Shown: positions 42,866 to 50,855, numbered from the stretch's first letter. The stretch: DNA of 64,000 nt from JACRBR01 sp964371355 (GCA_964371355.1 CAYJMG010000018.1:1-64000), one strand, 5' to 3'. Made by a program: numbers and translations. Notes: a model not told the origin generated them from the letters alone.

Positions 42866-43687
42866 CTACAGCGGCGACCAGTATCGCCGGCCCTCGCCCG
42901 TGAGCACGCGCCCGAACGTCAACCCCGGAAAGTGGCTGGCGCCGACCAGCGCGCCGCTGCTCTCCGCCTCCCGCGCCATCGCCTCCTGCCCCGCACGCGC
43001 CAGCGCCGGATCGACGTCGCCCGCGCCCGACCACTCCGTCTCGGAAAGCTGGGCCGGGCAGCTCGCGCCATCGCCCAGAATGAACGCCCGCGCCGTACCC
43101 GACGACACGACGACGCCCGCGTGCCCCGGCGTGTGGCCCGGCATCCAGTACACGTCGACGCCCGGCGCCAGTGACGCGCCGCCGTCCGCGGCCTCGAACC
43201 GCGGCGCCACGGCCGCGAAGATGTCACGCCGCGCGATCTGCTGCGGCGGCAGCTCGCCGCTCCAGTATGTCTGCTCCGCGCTTGTCCAACGATAGGTCGC
43301 GTTGGGGAACGCGATCTGCAGTTGCTTATCCTCGTCACGCAGCGCCGCGCTGCCGCAGTGGTCGGCATGCAGGTGCGTGATGAACACGACGTCTATGTCC
43401 TCCGGCCGCACGCCCGCCGCCGCCAGCTCGCCCATCAGGTCGCCACCCCGGTACGTCCCCGCCTTCAGCGGCCCCAGCCCGGTGTCGATCAACACCCGCC
43501 GGTCGCCGCTGCGGATCACGAAGCAGGTGAACGGGAACGTCAGGTTGCCCTCGTCGTCCAGCAGCGCCCTGTGCGGCTCCCACGTCTCGGGCGTCGAGGC
43601 GGGGAAGTACTCGCTCCCCTTCAGCTTCGCCTCGCCGTCCGACACAACCGTGATCTCGATCTCACCTACGCGAAAGACGTTCGCCAT
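42866..43687 (-). CDS. Metallo-beta-lactamase-fold hydrolase
   Basis: A 273-residue MBL protein, longer than the one at 27811. Zinc motif H105-x-H107-x-D109-H110 (THLHADHCG), GHTPGHAG near 177, then LGDGAS near 196 and SHFPG near 253. The pattern with VLIDTGLG and GELAAAGVRPEDIDVVFITH (in part) is that of lactonase/arylsulfatase-like hydrolases of this fold. ATG 43687 is preferred because GGGAGG lies just upstream. Confidence 0.88.
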   Translation of the reverse strand: MANVFRVGEIEITVVSDGEAKLKGSEYFPASTPETWEPHRALLDDEGNLTFPFTCFVIRSGDRRVLIDTGLGPLKAGTYRGGDLMGELAAAGVRPEDIDVVFITHLHADHCGSAALRDEDKQLQIAFPNATYRWTSAEQTYWSGELPPQQIARRDIFAAVAPRFEAADGGASLAPGVDVYWMPGHTPGHAGVVVSSGTARAFILGDGASCPAQLSETEWSGAGDVDPALARAGQEAMAREAESSGALVGASHFPGLTFGRVLTGEGRRYWSPL

Positions 43688-43782
43688 CAGACCTCCCGAC
43701 GCCGGCGACAGCAAAGGCCGGAAACCGGCCTCATTCTCCATCAAGGATTCGTTACAGACGAACGCCGCCGCGCGCCGCGCGC

Positions 43783-44607
43783 CTACGCCTCGGCGATGCC
43801 CGCCAGCAGGTTGCCCAGCTTCCGGTACACGTCCGGGTTGAAGGCCATGCCGATGTGCGTCGCCGTCACTTCATGATTGAGCTTCGGCTCGTCCTCCATG
43901 CACACCCGCCAGTCGACCACGCCGTCGCACTTCGAATAGATCGCGTCGCGGTCGAAGCCGTGCGGCTGCACCTCATCACGCATCGTGGCCACGAACTCGC
44001 ACGAACATTGCGGCGTGAAGCACTTGCTGGTGACCTCCCGCCGCCGCTTCCGCTCGCCGACTATGTTCGAACGCACGAAGTTCGCGACGGAAAGCACCAT
44101 CGGGTGGGCCGAGACGCGGCGGAACGGCGAGCCCATCGTGATCACGTGCTTCACCAGTGACGGAGCCCGGTACGCCGCCCCACGCGCCAGCATCCCGCCC
44201 AGCGAGTGGCCGACGATGGTGACCTCCTTGCCCGTCTCCTGGTGCGCCTGGTGCACCGTCATCAGCAGCCGCTGCGTCAGGATCTCCGGGCAGTCCACGT
44301 TGCGCCCGATGCCGCTGAAGTACGGCCGGTAGCCGATGCGGCGGAGCCACAGGTACAGCTCCGTGAGGTAGCGGTCGTCGCCCAGGAACCCCGGCACCAC
44401 GACGACGGGCTCGCCGTGGCCGCGCGGCACGCCGAAGCCGTAGTACACCGGCGACAAGTGCAGCGAAAGCCAGTCGACGGGGAAGAGGGCCTCGACCCAG
44501 ATCGGGCGCGACGTAGGCTCATAGCCGCCCAGATCGATATCGCCCGGTACGGCGTTCTCGAGGCCGCCGCCGTTACTGCCAAAGAAGCTACCCGCCGATA
44601 GAGCCAT
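43783..44607 (-). CDS. Alpha/beta hydrolase, lipase-like
   Basis: A 274-residue hydrolase. VVVVPGFLGDDRYL near 67-80 is the oxyanion strand; TIVGHSLGGMLARGAA near 130-145 has the nucleophilic Ser in G-H-S-L-G. A Cys pair (KCFTPQCSCEF) near 195 is unusual. The His of the triad is probably in NHEVTATHIGM near 245-255. It is divergent from the WS/DGAT gene, so both may act on neutral lipid, the lipase releasing what the synthase makes. Inference only. Confidence 0.78.
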   Translation of the reverse strand: MALSAGSFFGSNGGGLENAVPGDIDLGGYEPTSRPIWVEALFPVDWLSLHLSPVYYGFGVPRGHGEPVVVVPGFLGDDRYLTELYLWLRRIGYRPYFSGIGRNVDCPEILTQRLLMTVHQAHQETGKEVTIVGHSLGGMLARGAAYRAPSLVKHVITMGSPFRRVSAHPMVLSVANFVRSNIVGERKRRREVTSKCFTPQCSCEFVATMRDEVQPHGFDRDAIYSKCDGVVDWRVCMEDEPKLNHEVTATHIGMAFNPDVYRKLGNLLAGIAEA

Positions 44608-44745
44608 GCTACCTGCCGATATGCTTAATGCCGGGCATCATACATAATGCCCCTGGGCCTCTTCCGTATCAGCGGCCCCGGGGCACCCTCTGATATTCTC
44701 GCAGAATGTTAGCCTTCCGGTAATGCCGTCCGGAATTGACGGGAG

Positions 44746-44751
44746 TATAAT
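44746..44751 (+). promoter_or_regulatory. Consensus -10 box TATAAT for the WS/DGAT gene
   Basis: A perfect TATAAT lies 53 bp upstream of the ATG at 44805, in the divergent 197-bp gap shared with the lipase gene. No convincing -35 at the usual distance. A TATGAT at 44637-44642 on the other strand could serve the lipase gene. Confidence 0.5.
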
Positions 44752-44804
44752 CGCCACGAGGGCACATCGTCCACGCACGCGACGGCGCAGGAGAGCGGTC
44801 AGGC

Positions 44805-46319
44805 ATGTCGGATGACGTCAAATTGACACGGCGTATGAGCGCCGAGGACGCCTGGTTTCTCTATTTCGAGAGACCTGACGCCCCGTTGCACATCGGCTCC
44901 GTCGGCATCTTCGAGGGCACGGTGCCGCTTGACGAGCTGTACAAGAGCATGGCGGCGCGGATGCACCTCATCCCGCGCTATCGCCAGCGCGCGGTTATGC
45001 CTCCGCTCTTTGCCGGTCACCCTACGTGGGAAGACGACCCCGCGTTCTCGCTCGACCGTCACCTGCGCGCGATCCAGGCGCCACCCGGCGCGACCGATCG
45101 CGACATCCGTCAGATCGCCTGCGACATCTTCGCGCCGATGCTGCCCCGCGACCGCCCCCTCTGGGACATCACACTCGTACACGGCCTCGAAGGCGACCGC
45201 ACGGCGTTCGTCAGCCGCGTCCACCACTGCCTCGTCGACGGCGTCTCCGGTATCGAGCTGCTGCTGGCCGTCCTCGACCTCACGCCCCACCCGGAGCCCA
45301 CGCCTGCGCCGGCCGAGCCCTGGCGGCCCAGTCCCGTGCCGGACCCGCTGACCTCGTGGGCCGATGCGACCTTCGAGCAGTGGGGCAAGAACATGCGTGC
45401 CGTCACGGAGTTCCAGAACAACCTGCTGGACCCGCGCGGCCAGATGCGCGCGATGACCGACTTCACCCGCGCCATGCAGACCGTGCTCCCAAACCTGCGG
45501 CCGCCCACCCACACGCCGTGGAACAAGCCCATCGGCGGCCGTCGCGAGGTCGCATGGACCAGCATGTCGTTCCAGGAGGTGCGCGGCATCCGCAGCGCCA
45601 TCGGCGGCACCGTCAACGACGTGATGCTCACCATCCTCGGCGGCGCGCTGGGCCGCTACCTGCGCGGCCACGCCGTGAACACCGACGGCATGCGCGTCCG
45701 CCTCATGATCCCCGTCAACGTGCGCAGCGACGACCAGAAGGGCTCGCTGGGCAACCGCGTCTCGATGATGCTGCCCAACATCCCCGTCGGCATCGACGAT
45801 CCCGTCCAGCGTCTCGAGGCCGTGCGCGGCGAGATGGAGACGCTGAAGGCCCGCAACCAGGCCGACGCCTTCGAGTCGCTGCGCCGGCTCAGCGAGAATG
45901 CGCCCGCCGTCTACCACGTGCTCGCCGGCATGGGCGGCGTCCCGCCAGGGGGTGCCAACCTCGTCTGCACCAACGTGCCCGGCCCGATGATCCCGCTGTA
46001 CAGCGTCGGTCACCGCATGATGGCCCACTACCCCATGGTGCCGCTCGCCGGCGACATGGGCCTCGGCGTCGGCATCACCAGCTTCGACAAAGCCCTCTAT
46101 CTCGGTGTCATGTGCGACCCCAACATCGTCGGCGACATCGAAGCCATCGGAGAGCTGTGCGCCGACGAGTTCCGCCGCCTGCGCGAGGCTGCAGGTGTCC
46201 CCGTCGACGACCTGCCCCAGATCGGCGCCCGCCCCCGCCGCAACGGCGCCCCCGGCAACGGCGCCCAGGCGGAGTCCCCGGCAGCAGAGCCGGTCCAGGC
46301 CGCGCAGACAGCCGGTTAG
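44805..46319 (+). CDS. Wax ester synthase/diacylglycerol acyltransferase (WS/DGAT)
   Basis: A 504-residue acyltransferase that makes wax esters or triacylglycerol from acyl-CoA. Catalytic HHxxxDG is H140-H141-x3-D145-G146 (VHHCLVDGVSG). MSAEDAWFLYFERPDAPLHIG near 11-31 is the family N-terminus, NDVMLTILGGALGRYL and NVRSDDQKGSLGNRVSMM (in part) lie near 268-310, and a second domain motif is VCTNVPGP near 387-394. The C-terminus is a Pro/Ala/Arg-rich tail. The gene faces the lipase-like gene. Confidence 0.9.
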   Translation: MSDDVKLTRRMSAEDAWFLYFERPDAPLHIGSVGIFEGTVPLDELYKSMAARMHLIPRYRQRAVMPPLFAGHPTWEDDPAFSLDRHLRAIQAPPGATDRDIRQIACDIFAPMLPRDRPLWDITLVHGLEGDRTAFVSRVHHCLVDGVSGIELLLAVLDLTPHPEPTPAPAEPWRPSPVPDPLTSWADATFEQWGKNMRAVTEFQNNLLDPRGQMRAMTDFTRAMQTVLPNLRPPTHTPWNKPIGGRREVAWTSMSFQEVRGIRSAIGGTVNDVMLTILGGALGRYLRGHAVNTDGMRVRLMIPVNVRSDDQKGSLGNRVSMMLPNIPVGIDDPVQRLEAVRGEMETLKARNQADAFESLRRLSENAPAVYHVLAGMGGVPPGGANLVCTNVPGPMIPLYSVGHRMMAHYPMVPLAGDMGLGVGITSFDKALYLGVMCDPNIVGDIEAIGELCADEFRRLREAAGVPVDDLPQIGARPRRNGAPGNGAQAESPAAEPVQAAQTAG

Positions 46320-46392
46320 CCCCCCGCCCCCAGCTCTCGATTGTGAGGCCCTGGCCAACTTGCTGGTTCGCGTCGCCACCCCCAAACGAACG

Positions 46393-46416
46393 AGGGCGGA
46401 GCTTCCGCTCCGCCCT
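46393..46416. terminator. Bidirectional terminator-like hairpin (AGGGCGGAGC / GCTCCGCCCT)
   Basis: A perfect 10-bp stem with TTCC loop between convergent WS/DGAT and GNAT genes. It shares the GCGGAGC stem core with the palindromes at 13009 and 53644. Confidence 0.65.
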
Positions 46417-46440
46417 TCGACCATCTCGCCGGTGACACGG

Positions 46441-46472
46441 CTAACAAGCTGACCTGCTGACAAGCTCAGTCG
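46441..46472 (-). repeat. Octamer array at the stop of the GNAT gene
   Basis: On the + strand: CTAACAAG, CTGACCTG, CTGACAAG, CTCAGTCG. It spans the stop codon of the - strand gene 46466-47044; in the sense of that gene GTCAG-type octamers follow the stop. Confidence 0.6.
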
Positions 46473-47044
46473 TTAAACCCGTCGATGTCGTACGACATGA
46501 TCAGCATGTCGTGCGTCCGGCCCTCCGCATCGACGACGTGGTCCGCCAGCAGCGCTTCCGGCGTGAAGCCGATGCGCTCGAACGCGCCCCGCGCGGCCTT
46601 CTGGTCGGCCACCATGTTCGCCGTCAGCTTCTTCAGCCCCAGGTCCTTCGCCACCTGGAACATCTCCTCCACCAGCAGCGACCCCAGGCGCATGCCCCGG
46701 TAGTCCGTGCCCACCTGCGTCCGGATCTCGCCCACGTGCCGGGTCCACAGCGCCTCGTTGTGGTGCAGCGTCGCATAGCCGGCCATCATGTCGCCGTCGC
46801 ACGCCAGCACCGTCACGGACTTGCCGTTCTCGATGCCCTGCACCCACTCCTCCACGTTGCCGCGGTCAGTGATGTCGCGCCGCAGGAACAGCAGGTCCTT
46901 CTTGGGCAGCGCCCGCGCGAAGACCATCACGCGCTCGATGTCCTCGCGGTCCATCAGCCGCAGGTTCAGAGTCTTGCCGTTGGGAAGCCGGACCTCGCGC
47001 GGGTACGAGCGCTTCAAGCTGGGAGCCTGCAACTCGGTCGTCAT
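46466..47044 (-). CDS. GNAT-family acetyltransferase
   Basis: A 192-residue N-acetyltransferase. EIRTQVGTDYRGMRLGSLLVEEM (in part, near 105-127) is motif A, where Q-V/G-x-x-G-x-G/A binds acetyl-CoA; here Y-R-G-M-R-L-G. ANMVADQKAARGAFERIGF near 141-159 is motif B. The N-terminal extension (1-30) is unlike most GNATs. ATG 47044 chosen for the AAGGAG upstream. Substrate unknown. It is convergent with WS/DGAT. Confidence 0.85.
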   Translation of the reverse strand: MTTELQAPSLKRSYPREVRLPNGKTLNLRLMDREDIERVMVFARALPKKDLLFLRRDITDRGNVEEWVQGIENGKSVTVLACDGDMMAGYATLHHNEALWTRHVGEIRTQVGTDYRGMRLGSLLVEEMFQVAKDLGLKKLTANMVADQKAARGAFERIGFTPEALLADHVVDAEGRTHDMLIMSYDIDGFND

Positions 47045-47176
47045 GGCCACTCCTTCCCTGGGTGCCGGGTTTCGCCCTGGCGGCGAGTCCGATCCTATCA
47101 CAGCTTCGGGTCGAATGGGCAGCCCCATCCGTGACAAGCGAGTGAATCGCCGGAATGAGCCGCAATCGGACTCCGG

Positions 47177-47245
47177 AATGGGACGAATGTAACCCCACGG
47201 CCGGTACGTCTTCGCCACACTCTCGCGTGGCCTCCCGCCGATACT
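47177..47245 (+). promoter_or_regulatory. Conserved upstream module of the CxxC cluster, copy 1
   Basis: The 14-mer AATGGGACGAATGT (47177-47190) is followed after 49 bp by GATACT (47240-47245), 18 bp before the first CxxC gene. The same pair with the same 49-bp spacing occurs at 47606-47674. It looks like a binding site plus a -10-like box. Confidence 0.65.
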
Positions 47246-47263
47246 CATCGCGAAGGAGGGCAC

Positions 47264-47572
47264 GTGGACGTACTGGTAGCCGCGACGTGGGGGTTCCCGG
47301 CCGGAGTAGGACTGATCGCCGGATGCTACGGTTGGCGGGCCGGCCTCGCGGGCGTGTTCGCCATGACCGCCGTCCTTTGCGCCGGCATCTTCCTCTACGG
47401 CGCTCTCCCCACGACAAGCTGCGATGACTGTACCCGCTACGCGCTGCTCCTCCCCCTCGCCTGGGTATTCGTCCTCATCATCGGCGGCGGCTGGATCGTC
47501 GCTGCCGGTGCGGGCGCGGCGGGCGTCTTCGCCGGCCGTTGGGCTCGTGGCGCTCTGCTCGAAAACCGCTGA
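47264..47572 (+). CDS. Small membrane protein with loop CxxC motif (first of five)
   Basis: A 102-residue protein with about three or four hydrophobic segments (around 5-22, 28-48, 60-85). The motif C53-DD-C56 (TTSCDDCTRY) lies in the loop between the second and third. The GTG has AAGGAGG 5 nt upstream. Family not recognised. The next four membrane genes have the same size and a cysteine pair at the same position (first Cys at 49-57), so I read them as divergent paralogues. CxxC could be redox-active or bind metal. Confidence 0.7.
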   Translation: MDVLVAATWGFPAGVGLIAGCYGWRAGLAGVFAMTAVLCAGIFLYGALPTTSCDDCTRYALLLPLAWVFVLIIGGGWIVAAGAGAAGVFAGRWARGALLENR

Positions 47573-47605
47573 ACCGCCATCCCGATTTGACGCACCGTCG
47601 CCCGA

Positions 47606-47674
47606 AATGGGACGAATGTCCTACGCCGGATGGTGCGTTCCAGCGACGCCGTCCGCCGGCCGCTCGCGGATACT
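47606..47674 (+). promoter_or_regulatory. Conserved upstream module of the CxxC cluster, copy 2
   Basis: AATGGGACGAATGT at 47606-47619 and GATACT at 47669-47674, 49 bp apart exactly as in copy 1; the next gene starts 22 bp later. The intervening bases are much less similar, so the two words appear selected rather than simply duplicated. Confidence 0.65.
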
Positions 47675-47696
47675 CACGCCAGAAAGTGAGGTCGCC

Positions 47697-47984
47697 ATGG
47701 AACTGGTGCTGCTGGTGGTGTCACTCGGTCTGGGCTTCCTGGTGGGTGGCACCCGCTGCCCTGCGTGGCTCGTCCCGGCCGCGTTCGCGGCCATCGGCGT
47801 GGCCGTCTGCGTCGCGATTTCCGTGGCCGCGGAGGTCTCGTGCGGGGGCTGCAATCGAGGCATGGTGATGGTCGCCACGATTGCCGTCGCTTTCGACTGG
47901 ATATTCGCCACCGCCGTGTACGCCGGCGGAACCGCCCTCGGCCAAGCCCTTAACAACGTCGGCCGCAAGCCAACGTACCGCTAA
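47697..47984 (+). CDS. Small membrane protein with loop CxxC motif (second)
   Basis: A 95-residue protein with three hydrophobic segments (about 1-17, 24-46, 55-78). C49-GG-C52 (EVSCGGCNRG) lies between the second and third. GTGAGG precedes the ATG. Overall layout is that of its neighbours, though pairwise identity is low. Its stop leads straight into the Shine-Dalgarno of the next small ORF. Confidence 0.7.
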   Translation: MELVLLVVSLGLGFLVGGTRCPAWLVPAAFAAIGVAVCVAISVAAEVSCGGCNRGMVMVATIAVAFDWIFATAVYAGGTALGQALNNVGRKPTYR

Positions 47985-47994
47985 GGAGACGACC

Positions 47995-48126
47995 ATGCCG
48001 TTCCTCATCGAACTCGCCCGACACATCGCATACGCGGTCGATATGATCCAAGTCCGGTGTCAGCGTGGCCTCACACGCAGAGGACGTCTGCGGGAAACGC
48101 ACGGTTTCGGAGACAGGAGAGCATAA
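47995..48126 (+). CDS. 43-residue basic ORF in the CxxC cluster
   Basis: A short frame from ATG 47995 with a good AAGGAGA 6 nt upstream, directly after the preceding gene's stop. The peptide MPFLIELARHIAYAVDMIQV continues with an Arg-rich tail (RRGRLRETHGFGDRRA). It has one weak amphipathic helix and one cysteine. It might be a real regulatory or accessory peptide. It has no CxxC, unlike its neighbours. Confidence 0.45.
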   Translation: MPFLIELARHIAYAVDMIQVRCQRGLTRRGRLRETHGFGDRRA

Positions 48127-48128
48127 GC

Positions 48129-48464
48129 ATGGCGGCCTACTTGTTCCTTGGGATGCTCCTCGCAGGACCGCCGCTCCTGGGACTGGCAGTCAGTTTCTCC
48201 CGCAGCCCAAGGTTCACCGTGCCGCTGCTCGCGTCTGGAGTGGCCATCTTCGAACTCTCGTGGTTGCTCTGGGAATCAATCACACCGCAGCCTCCATGCA
48301 GGAGCGACTGCTGGGATTCGAACTTCGTCAGCGATTTCGTCGCGGTGATCACCACGATCTGGTGGATCTTTGCGGCCATCGTCGGATACCTCGCGACACT
48401 ACTCGGCGAGGCATGGCGAACGCAATACGACGCGTCCTCCACCGGCACTAGAGCGGAATCATGA
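48129..48464 (+). CDS. Small membrane protein with loop CxxxC motif (third)
   Basis: A 111-residue protein with three hydrophobic segments (about 4-22, 32-50, 68-92). The cysteines are C57 and C61 (PPCRSDCWDS), one residue farther apart than in the others. AGGAGA lies upstream. Its TGA overlaps the next gene's ATG (ATGA), so the genes are translationally coupled. Confidence 0.7.
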   Translation: MAAYLFLGMLLAGPPLLGLAVSFSRSPRFTVPLLASGVAIFELSWLLWESITPQPPCRSDCWDSNFVSDFVAVITTIWWIFAAIVGYLATLLGEAWRTQYDASSTGTRAES

Positions 48465-48763
48465 TGTTCTCGGTCGCCGCCGGATGCCTCGCGCTTGCGG
48501 TCCCGGCGGCGGGCTACTTGTCAGGTCGCCGCCGCTGGCGCTGGTATCCGATACCCGGAGCAATATTGTTCCTCTACGCCACTGCACTCGGCTATGTCCT
48601 CGTGTACACAGCCACCTGCACCGACTGTCGCGGCTACCAGTCCAGCCCGGAAGAGGGCCGCGCGATCGCAACGGTGTACGCGACCGCAGGCCTCATGTGC
48701 ACGATGCTGCTGTATGGAGTCGCCTTCGCCATCGGGCGGGCAAGCGGACGCGAGGTAGCATAG
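48461..48763 (+). CDS. Small membrane protein with loop CxxC motif (fourth)
   Basis: A 100-residue protein. Hydrophobic segments at about 3-20, 31-50 and 68-92; C53-TD-C56 (ATCTDCRGY) in the loop. The basic stretch SGRRRWRW after the first helix suggests the N-terminus and the CxxC loop lie outside and this stretch inside. Coupled to the gene before by ATGA. Confidence 0.72.
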   Translation: MMFSVAAGCLALAVPAAGYLSGRRRWRWYPIPGAILFLYATALGYVLVYTATCTDCRGYQSSPEEGRAIATVYATAGLMCTMLLYGVAFAIGRASGREVA

Positions 48764-48767
48764 CCGC

Positions 48768-49112
48768 ATGGACAGCCTCATCCCGATCTTCCTGCTCTGG
48801 GTCGGGCCGCCGTTTATCCTCGGGGGCGGCAGCGCCTTCGTCCTGCGAAGCCGCTGGGGCATCGCGATCGCGCCCCTGCTGTTGACGGCTGGGCTCGGGC
48901 TCCTGCTCGTAGTGATCTGGCGCGAGGTCGACTGCTACAACTGCGCCGACGAAGTGACCTGGCTGGAAGATCCGGTTACCCAGGGCGACTGGGCGTGGCT
49001 CTTCACGATTGTGGCCTCGCTCATGTACGCCATGGCGCTCGCCGAGTCGCTCATCGCGTGGGCAGTCGCCAGAGCCTTACGGCACGCGCTCAACGACGCA
49101 CCATCGCACTGA
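48768..49112 (+). CDS. Small membrane protein with loop CxxC motif (fifth)
   Basis: A 114-residue protein. Hydrophobic segments about 4-22, 32-50 and 76-100; C56-YN-C59 (EVDCYNCADE) in the loop. It starts 4 bp after the previous gene. The last 23 bp overlap the 3' end of the convergent gene 49090-49959, an unusual tail-to-tail overlap. Confidence 0.72.
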   Translation: MDSLIPIFLLWVGPPFILGGGSAFVLRSRWGIAIAPLLLTAGLGLLLVVIWREVDCYNCADEVTWLEDPVTQGDWAWLFTIVASLMYAMALAESLIAWAVARALRHALNDAPSH

Positions 49113-49959
49113 TCGCGTTCACATCTCCCGGGTACCCGCCGCCCGCGATCCCCACCGACACGATCGCCCGCGCCCACGGCCGCAGGATTCCGAGCAGCTC
49201 CTCCAGAGCACCGTCCCCGCCGATCGTCTCGACGATCGGCGTCTCCATCGCATCCGTCTCGGCCTCGATCTGCTCCCGGAACCGACGGCCCTCGGCCGAG
49301 AAGGCGTCGTCCTCCATCCACCCCTTCGCCCGCATCCCGTCCAGCGCCGCGTCCATCTCCGCCGCCGTCCACCCCCGCGTCGCCGAGTACGTCTTCAGCG
49401 GGATCCCCATCTGCAGCTCCGACATGAGCTGGATCTCGACCGGCGCCACCATCGCCTTCGTCCACACGGCGATGTGGCTGTCGCCGCGGTGCTCGCGCAC
49501 CATGTCGCAGCAGCGCCAGAGCTGGCCCAGCGGCTCCTCCGGGAACGGCAGCGACTTCAGCCCGCTGAACAGCGGGTGCCCGGCGCCCTCGGCCGCCTCC
49601 AGCCCCCGTCGCAGCAGCTCGACCGCACGCGCGACCTGCGCCGCGTCTGGCTCGCCCAACAGCCGCCGCAGCGACGCCACCGCGCCGTCGTACCGCGCGA
49701 CAAGGATCGCCTCCGGCGTCGTCTTCGACCAGCCCTCCTCGACCGCGGGCACCACGATCGTCGGGCTGAACACGCCGAATGCCGCCGTCACCACCAGCCC
49801 ACTCGGGCGGCCCAGCGACGCGCCGCGCGAGCAGAAGTACCCCGGCCCGTACCCCGCGAGCCCGAGCGTCGCGTAGTTCGCGTGCGCCTCCGGCGCGAAG
49901 TACACATTCGCCCCGATCGGCTCGCAGAGATTCCGCAGTTCGCGCGTCCGCAGGTCCAT
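49090..49959 (-). CDS. SCO6745-family protein
   Basis: A 289-residue protein of the actinobacterial SCO6745 type: LCEPIGANVYFAPEAHANYATLGLAGYGPGYFCSRGASLG (in part) near 10-50, then FGVFSPTIVV near 61, and MVREHRGDSHIAVW near 154-167 (the R-E-H-R-G-D-x-H-x-A motif). The C-terminal half has a winged-helix-like region (GWTAAEMDAALDGMRAKGWM). The function of the family is not established. The gene is divergent from the thioesterase gene and overlaps the last CxxC gene at its 3' end. Confidence 0.78.
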   Translation of the reverse strand: MDLRTRELRNLCEPIGANVYFAPEAHANYATLGLAGYGPGYFCSRGASLGRPSGLVVTAAFGVFSPTIVVPAVEEGWSKTTPEAILVARYDGAVASLRRLLGEPDAAQVARAVELLRRGLEAAEGAGHPLFSGLKSLPFPEEPLGQLWRCCDMVREHRGDSHIAVWTKAMVAPVEIQLMSELQMGIPLKTYSATRGWTAAEMDAALDGMRAKGWMEDDAFSAEGRRFREQIEAETDAMETPIVETIGGDGALEELLGILRPWARAIVSVGIAGGGYPGDVNAISAMVRR

Positions 49960-49968
49960 GGCTACCCC

Positions 49969-50088
49969 GGTCGTTGGTCATTAGGGGTCATCATCGAGGA
50001 AGGCTACGAGAGCACCACTGGTGGCGCCACCCGTAGCCCTGGCGTAGCCTTCCCCTAACGACTAACAACTAACGACTAACGACTAACC
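49969..50088. repeat. Inverted heptamer arrays around a hairpin, divergent intergenic region
   Basis: Left arm GGTCGTT, GGTCATT, AGGGGTC (49969-49989). Right arm CCTAACG, ACTAACA, ACTAACG, ACTAACG, ACTAACC (50054-50088), ending at the thioesterase ATG. The core is a hairpin: GGAAGGCTACG (49998-50008) pairs with CGTAGCCTTCC (50043-50053). The element therefore has nested symmetry. It covers the whole gap between the SCO6745 and thioesterase genes. Confidence 0.8.
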
Positions 50089-50478
50089 ATGCCACAGGCA
50101 ATAGACGGCGGCGGACTCGGCAGCACCCTCGGCATCGAGCGCGAGGTGCTCGAGAAGGATCGCGTGGTGCTCACGATGCCCGTCGGCTCGCGCGTGCACC
50201 AGCCCTTCGGCGTGCTCCACGGTGGCGCCTCCGCCGCCCTCGCCGAAAGCGCCGCGTCGATTGGCGCGAACCTCAACTGCCCCGACGGCTACGTCGCCCT
50301 CGGCCAGGAGATCAACGCCAACCACCTGCGCCCCATGACCGAGGGCCTCCTTCGGGCCACCGCCGTACCGGTGCACATCGGCAAGAAGACCCAGGTCTGG
50401 ACCATCGAGCTCCGCGACGAGCAGCAGCGCCTCGTCTGCATCTCCCGCTGCACCCTCGCCGTCATCCCCGCGAGCTAG
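50089..50478 (+). CDS. PaaI-type hotdog thioesterase
   Basis: A 129-residue hotdog protein. HQPFGVLHGGASAALAESAAS near 42-62 is the PaaI/ComA thioesterase motif, with H-G-G and the catalytic E in LAESAAS. EINANHLRPMTEGLLRATAVPVHIGKKTQVW (in part) follows. It hydrolyses aryl- or acyl-CoA thioesters. The ATG directly follows a heptamer array and no Shine-Dalgarno is visible. Confidence 0.88.
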   Translation: MPQAIDGGGLGSTLGIEREVLEKDRVVLTMPVGSRVHQPFGVLHGGASAALAESAASIGANLNCPDGYVALGQEINANHLRPMTEGLLRATAVPVHIGKKTQVWTIELRDEQQRLVCISRCTLAVIPAS

Positions 50479-50486
50479 ACTGCCCC

Positions 50487-50843
50487 ATGCGCACGAACCC
50501 CCAGGTCGATGCCTGGTTCAAGAAGTACGACAACCCCATGAAGGACGTCGTGCAGGCCGTCCGCGAGATCATCCTCGACGCCGACGAACGCATCGACGAG
50601 ACCATCAAGTGGCAGGCCCCGACGTTCACCTACAATGGCAACCTTGCGTCGTTCTTCCCGAAATCGAAGCAGCACGCCTCACTTATGTTCCACATCGGCG
50701 CGCAGATCCCCGGCGACTTCCCCTCGCTCGAGGGCACCGGCGACACAAGCCGCACGATGAAGATCGCCTCCGTCGCCGACGCAAGGAAGAAAAAGAAGGA
50801 ACTCCGCGCCATCGTCAAGGCCTGGATCAAGTTCAAGTCATAG
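50487..50843 (+). CDS. DUF1801 protein
   Basis: A 118-residue DUF1801 protein: VDAWFKKYDNPMKDVVQAVREIIL (in part), then IDETIKWQAPTFTYNGNLASFFP and a basic C-terminus KKKKELRAIVKAWIKFK. Function unknown. It begins 8 bp after the thioesterase gene; no Shine-Dalgarno is visible. Confidence 0.85.
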   Translation: MRTNPQVDAWFKKYDNPMKDVVQAVREIILDADERIDETIKWQAPTFTYNGNLASFFPKSKQHASLMFHIGAQIPGDFPSLEGTGDTSRTMKIASVADARKKKKELRAIVKAWIKFKS

Positions 50844-50855
50844 TCCGCGAAGACG

